DNA from: Ehretia macrophylla
Taxonomy: Eukaryota; Streptophyta; Magnoliopsida; Boraginales; Ehretiaceae
Assembly (NCBI GenBank): GCA_037974665.1
Contig: CM075783.1
Span: 11,799,762 to 11,863,761, forward strand
Direction: 5' to 3'
Length of the DNA: 64,000 bases
Below are positions 59,591 to 64,000 of this stretch, in pieces. The translations under genes were made by a program, and so were the position numbers. Every line of letters begins with the position of its first letter. The stretch's first letter is position 1. The notes under the pieces were generated by a model. That model was not told where the DNA came from and did not search any database. It saw only the letters and a program-made list of their open reading frames with translations.

Positions 59591-59759
59591 TTAACAAAAA
59601 CAGCACTAACATAACATAGTTGCAGCCGCGGAGTAGTGCTTTTAGGAATTTTCTTTGGACAAATATGTGTATGAGGGATTACTGTTGACTGGTCTTTAGT
59701 ACTATTTTATAATTAATCAGAACATTACATGAAGGCCAAACTAACGAATAAATTTTTTT

Positions 59760-60074
59760 TCTTGTTTTGAAGGGAGACCTAATCGATAAAATATCACATC
59801 AGGTGGTATCAATCAACTCTAGTTGATCACGTAGCACTCAAAGTCGTAGTCAGGAATTTAATATTAGTATAAGAGAAACACAAATACAGTGAAAAGGTCT
59901 TATTTATTAACCATTACACATGTGCTTGTTATATACAAAGAATACATGTATACAAAAGGAAATAGAATTATGTCCAGCTAACTTCAAGGGATGCATTGCA
60001 CAGATTTGTCTATAACGGTTGGGTTGACTTTAGATTGATCAGATTCTAAGCCTGAGGAGGATTCCTTGCTGATA
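59760..60074 (-). repeat. Probable 3' LTR of copia element 2
   Basis: Begins after the polypurine tract, in element orientation TATCAGCAAGG, perhaps TG changed to TA. The end of the RNase H frame runs into it (stop at 59984). The outer end lies in 59700-59870 and is unresolved. Confidence 0.5.
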
Positions 60075-61198
60075 TGCCCCCGCAAGATGGTGGTTCCGTC
60101 GAACACACCAATCTTGGATCGCATGATTGAGAATTGATCTTTCGCCAGCGGTTTCGTAAGAGCGTCCGCTAGTTGATGTTCAGTGCTGATATGTGCTACT
60201 TGAAGCGCTTTGGCTTGAACTCGCTCACGCACAAAATGGTAATCAAGCGCTAGATGCTTCATTCTAGTATGGAACACAGGATTTGCACACAAGTATGTGG
60301 CGCCGATGTTGTCGCATAACAGTCTTGGTGTCCTTTTAACAGGAACATGTAATTCACTCAACAAATTTTTCAGCCATTCAAGTTCAGCTACAGTTGATGC
60401 AACAGCTCGGTATTCGGCTTCTGTTGACGATCGGGCAATTGTCTTTTGCTTCCTAGAACTCCAAGCAACTGGATTATCACCCAAAAGAATGATGTATGCT
60501 GAAGTGGAGGTATAATCGTCCCGATCCCCAGCCCAATCCGCATCGGAATAGGCTGTTAGGTGCAATGGTTGGGCACGGCGTAAGAGAAGACCATGGAAAA
60601 TGGTATTTTTGAGGTACCTAAGTAGACATTTGGCAGCACTCCAGTGTGTCTGTGTTGGTTTGTGCATGAATTGCGCGAGCTTGTTCATAGCGTAGGCCAC
60701 ATCAGGTCGCGTGATAGATAGATATTGCATTGCGCCAATGAGCTGGCGATATTGAGTCGCATCAGTGGCGACAGAGCCATCGGAAAGCTGCAACCGAGTA
60801 GTTGAACTTAGAGGGGTCATAGCCTCCTTTGCACCAGCCATGTTAAACCTTGCAAGCAAGTCTCGAATGTAGCTGTGTTGAGATAGTAGATAACCTGTTT
60901 TTGTTGGAATCACTTCAACTCCAAGAAAAAAATGTAAGGCGCCAAGGTCTTTGATTGAGAATCGTTTGGAGAGAGTGGCAATGAGGTTACGCACATGAAC
61001 GGACGAGTTACCTGTAATGAGAAGATCATCCACATAAACCAAAATATAGATTGTATGAGAGTTGTTAGCCTGGATAAATAGAGAAGTATCAGTGCGATAA
61101 TTTTGAAAACCAAGTGATGAGATGAATGATTTAAGTTCATTGAACCATGCCCGCGGTGCCTGTTTTAGCCCATAGAGTGAGCGTTGTAAATGGCACAC
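59984..61198 (-). pseudogene. Copia 2 polyprotein part: RT core and RNase H
   Basis: Starts just after the single stop. [33 protein letters not shown] (catalytic YVDD), LGALHFFLGVEVIP and ITRPDVAYAMNKLAQFM. RNase H: LTAYSDADWAGDRDDYTST, ARSSTEAEYRAVAS, LLCDNIGATYLCANPVFHTR and EHQLADALTKPL. All catalytic residues are visible. The frame is the same as 61208-64000, so the intact ancestor had one long polyprotein. Confidence 0.93.
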
Positions 61199-61207
61199 AA
61201 AGTTTGG

Positions 61208-64000
61208 TCATGCTTTGTCAATGTATCCTGGTGGTTGAGACATGAAAACATCCTCACTAAGGGTGCCATGTAGAAAGGCATTATTGACATCGAGTTGATG
61301 TACTGGCCACCCATGTGAAAGAGCAATTGTGAGAACTACCCGAATTGTTGTTGGTTTGATGACGGGACTAAATGTTTCGGTGTAATCAAGTCCCGGCCTT
61401 TGATGGAATCCCTTGGCGACAAGTCGGGCCTTGTACCGGGCAACGCTCCCATTCGGGTTTCGCTTTATTCGGAAGACCCACTTACATCCAATGACATTTT
61501 GGTGAGGTGTGCGAGGGACAAGCTTCCATGTTTCATTTGCAGCTAGTGCTCTCAATTCTTCTTCCATGGCAGTTGTCCAGTGTTTGGTTTTGAGGGCTTG
61601 TTTTACGGTAGCAGGTTCAATTGTAGAAGGCAAGGGGTATTTTGTGGCAGTGAGGCTCAAGATTTGTCTGGGTTTGAAGATTTGGTTCTTTGATCTAGTT
61701 TGCATAGGATGTTGAGACTGAGGGGCTATGGGATGAGAAATTATTTCGTTACCTATTGGAGATTCCTCAGCCATAGTTTGGAGCTGGTCGTCTTGAGTGG
61801 CGTCTGTGGTAAAGTGCACAAGCGGACTAGCGTCACTAGGCGTAACTTGATGGACCAAAGATGGGGATGATGTACTCGAATTGAGGAGTGCATTATTTTG
61901 GGGCAGTAAAGTTGGATTAGGAGTAGGTGAGACAGGAAGGTTTGTTATAAGAGAATTGTGTATGGGGAAGACATCATCATTTGAGGTGTTTGGCGTAGAG
62001 ATTGGCATAGATTGCGGCTGAGTTGGACTTGAGAACCATTTGTCTAGTGTGTAAGGATTTATTTTGTCTTTGGGTGTGAAGGTGGGTAAAGAGGGGAAAA
62101 TATTTTCAACAAACTCGACATGTCGAGAATAAAAGAATTTATGATCAATGGGCTCAAAACAGATATATGAGTTATGAAGATTGGAATAACCCAAAAATAG
62201 ACATGGTCTAGATCGTTGTTCAAGCTTGTGATTTGTGTAGGGTTGGAGCCAGGGGTAACACAGACACCCGAAGACTCGAAGTTTAGAGTAGTTGGGCTGC
62301 GAAGAAAAAATGCATTCGAAAGGGGATTTGTTGTCTAAGATTGGAGTAGGAAGTCTATTGATGAGATAGACACCTGTTTTAAAAGCAAAAGACCAGAGGG
62401 ATATAGGTAGTTGAGCGCGATGTAACAATGTGAGCCCAGTTTCAACAATGTGTCTATGACGGCGTTCAGCAGAGGCGATATGTTGTGGAGTATATGGTGG
62501 AGAGACAAGGTGTTGAATACCATGGTGCTCAAATATGGTTTTGAGTCCTTGGTATTCGCGTCCACCGTCAGAGTAAATTGTTTTGATTGAGTGAGAGAAA
62601 TATTTTTCGACCATTATTTTAAATTTTTTGAATATATGGAAAACATCGGATTTGTAGCAAAGCGGAAAGATCCATGTATATTTGGTGAAGTGATCAACAA
62701 ATAAAATATAGTAGGAAAAACTATCAATAGATCTAACTGGGGAAGGTCCCCACGCGTCGGTGTACATAAGTTCAAGTGGTCGAGAGCTTTGCAAGCTAGA
62801 TAAACCAAAAGGTAGCTTGGGACTTTTATTACATTTGCAAAAATCACAAAACTGTTTGGAAGAAGGAACTGAAGGTAATGCATTTTTTGAGATAACGTCT
62901 TGCAGAATTTTGTAGGATGGATGGCCCAACCTATCATGCCAGTGTGCTTGTGTTGCTTTAGCAGTGAAGGAAACCTTCTTAGTAGATGAACCAAATCCAT
63001 CTCGCACAGGCCACTCATAGACATTATTCCGGCTCCGTCCCATGGCGAGGAGTGCCCCCGTGTTGCGATCCTTCACATAAAAAGAATGAGGATTAAACTC
63101 AATAGAAGCATTATTTGTTTTGCAAAATTGAGAAACTGACATGAGATTGTGTTTCATTGTTGGTACACATAGCACATTTGAAAGATCAAAGGTATGTGAG
63201 GGTGTTGTGAGAGTTGTTGTGCCAGTGTGTGTAATTCGCAAACCTTTACCATCACCAATTACAATGTCATCGGGCCCGTCATATGGCTGAGAAATTGTGA
63301 GATTGTTGAAATCAGGAGTAACATGGTGAGATGCACCGGAGTCCAAGAGCCAGCTTGATGATGTTTTTGTTGTTGCTGTGTTGGCAGTTGCTGGTGACGA
63401 TGAGAAAAATAATTTTTTTGCGGTGAAGCATTGCCTTGCGGTGTGACCCCGCTTGTCACAGAACTGACAAGTTGCACCTGGGGTCCGATTAGAAGAATTA
63501 GAGGCAGAATGGTGACTAGCATTGTTACCGCGCCAAGAAGAATTGTTGTTGCGCGAGTTGGAGCTTGATTTGGTGTTATTGAATTGCTTCTTATTATCCG
63601 ATTGAGAGGATGTGTGGCGAGCTGTGTTGGCAGTAATAGAGCCAAGACCTCTTGTTGTGCGGAGTTTTTCTCTTTTGAGAAACGACTCGTATTCAATGAG
63701 CTTGTCATGAAGCTCATCAAAGGTGATGATACTTTCTTTGGCTCTAATGGCAGCTGCAATTTCTTTGAACTCGGGACCAACCCCGTTGAGGGTGTGGGTG
63801 ATAAGATATTGGGGGGGTACCGGAGACCCAACCAGTGCAAGCTCGTCCGCAATATCGCGAATCGTTGCAAGATATTCAGAGATTGGTTGAGAGTCGCGAG
63901 TTATGAGTGTGAGTTGCTCTGCCAATCCCATTATCCGAGACGATGAGGGGTTGGCAAAATTTTTTGCTAGACGAGACCAAGCATCTGCAGAAGAAGTGGC
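61208..64000 (-). pseudogene. Copia 2 gag, protease, integrase and RT N-terminus (partial)
   Basis: Open from the window edge, where upstream [20 protein letters not shown] is UBN2-type gag, to the TGA at about 61206. Counting from the first Met (63931): zinc knuckle [14 protein letters not shown] at about 155-168, protease [14 protein letters not shown] at about 194-207, integrase zinc site [10 protein letters not shown] and [11 protein letters not shown]. The integrase core is [23 protein letters not shown] and the E of [11 protein letters not shown] is [21 protein letters not shown] and [10 protein letters not shown], ending [11 protein letters not shown]. The stop lies where the family has Arg or a similar residue (CGA to TGA at a CpG). 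Confidence 0.93.

Larger units (their letters stand above)
55489..59638 (-). mobile_element. Decayed CACTA (En/Spm) DNA transposon
   Basis: Left subterminal part 55500-56030 is rich in repeats of the type 'accgtcgacgtagat' and 'ggcgacact'. A minus-strand TNPA/Transposase_24-type gene follows. The minus strand at 59638 begins CACTACTCCGCGGCTGC, a candidate CACTA terminus. The left terminus 'aacaacaaaaaaaggg' is a degenerate match to CACTACAAAAAA. No TNPD/TNP2 catalytic transposase was seen. The left limit is supported by comparison with 12105-12125, where the shared repeat runs on uninterrupted. The right limit is less certain. Confidence 0.6.
59760..64000 (-). mobile_element. Ty1/copia retrotransposon 2, partial
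   Basis: Minus-strand copia element whose 5' end lies beyond the window. Gag, protease, integrase, RT and RNase H are in one frame with a single stop codon. The 3' LTR is inside the window, but its outer end cannot be fixed without the 5' partner. The PPT is TTGCGGGGGCA (60075-60085). It differs clearly from copia 1 in sequence and is better preserved. Confidence 0.88.

Overview
This 64 kb window is nuclear DNA of a flowering plant, most likely a eudicot. It is AT-rich, its genes have introns, and it is packed with plant transposon lineages: Ty1/copia, a Tekay-like chromovirus, an Athila/Tat-like Ty3/gypsy element, a LINE, a CACTA element, several MITEs and Helitron-like ends. The species cannot be named from the sequence. 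I see no rRNA, tRNA, CRISPR or bacterial feature. The only apparently intact host gene is a two-exon major-latex-protein-like (Bet v 1 family) gene on the minus strand at 13000-13905.

Layout. 1-1954: non-coding, possibly old LTR sequence. 1955-2522: long-TIR MITE. 2727-9645: repeat copy A, split by a young, complete but broken copia element (3549-8905, target duplication ATATC). About 9735-11348: long-TIR DNA element. 11466-12125: repeat shared with 54925-55490. 13000-14826: the MLP-like gene with a MITE in its intron, and beside it an exon-1-only relative. 14880-15902: GGAGACG-repeat DNA element and a palindromic MITE. 16032-18307: repeat copy B.

18408-50905 is one nest built on a 5'-truncated LINE, read from target-site duplications. 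(i) A Tekay-like chromovirus (18440-28039, minus, TSD TTGCA) sits in the LINE. (ii) A roughly 950 bp solo LTR (36560-50341 outer limits, TSD ccttc/ccttt) splits the LINE zf-RVT region. (iii) An Athila/Tat-like deletion derivative (28620-36555, TSD cttct/tttct) landed on the left edge of that solo LTR. (iv) A 12.8 kb LTR-int-LTR-int-LTR array (36984-49808, TSD TGGGC/TGGGT) sits inside the same solo LTR. (v) Another 3.3 kb solo LTR (41691-44977, TSD TGAAT) sits inside the middle LTR of the array. The LINE resumes at 50342 and ends in poly(A).

50906-55490: Helitron-like segment carrying three decayed exons of a TOM1-like (VHS domain) gene. About 55489-59638: decayed CACTA element with a multi-exon TNPA/Transposase_24-type gene. 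About 59760-64000: second copia element on the minus strand, cut by the window edge and broken by one visible stop codon.

The elements do not work together as a pathway. The window is mainly a record of successive insertion, unequal recombination and decay by C-to-T nonsense changes. No convincing new biological system was found. The most unusual items are the three-LTR array, the chromovirus disabled almost only by point nonsense mutations in one frame, the captured VHS exons, and the MLP-like locus remodelled by transposons.
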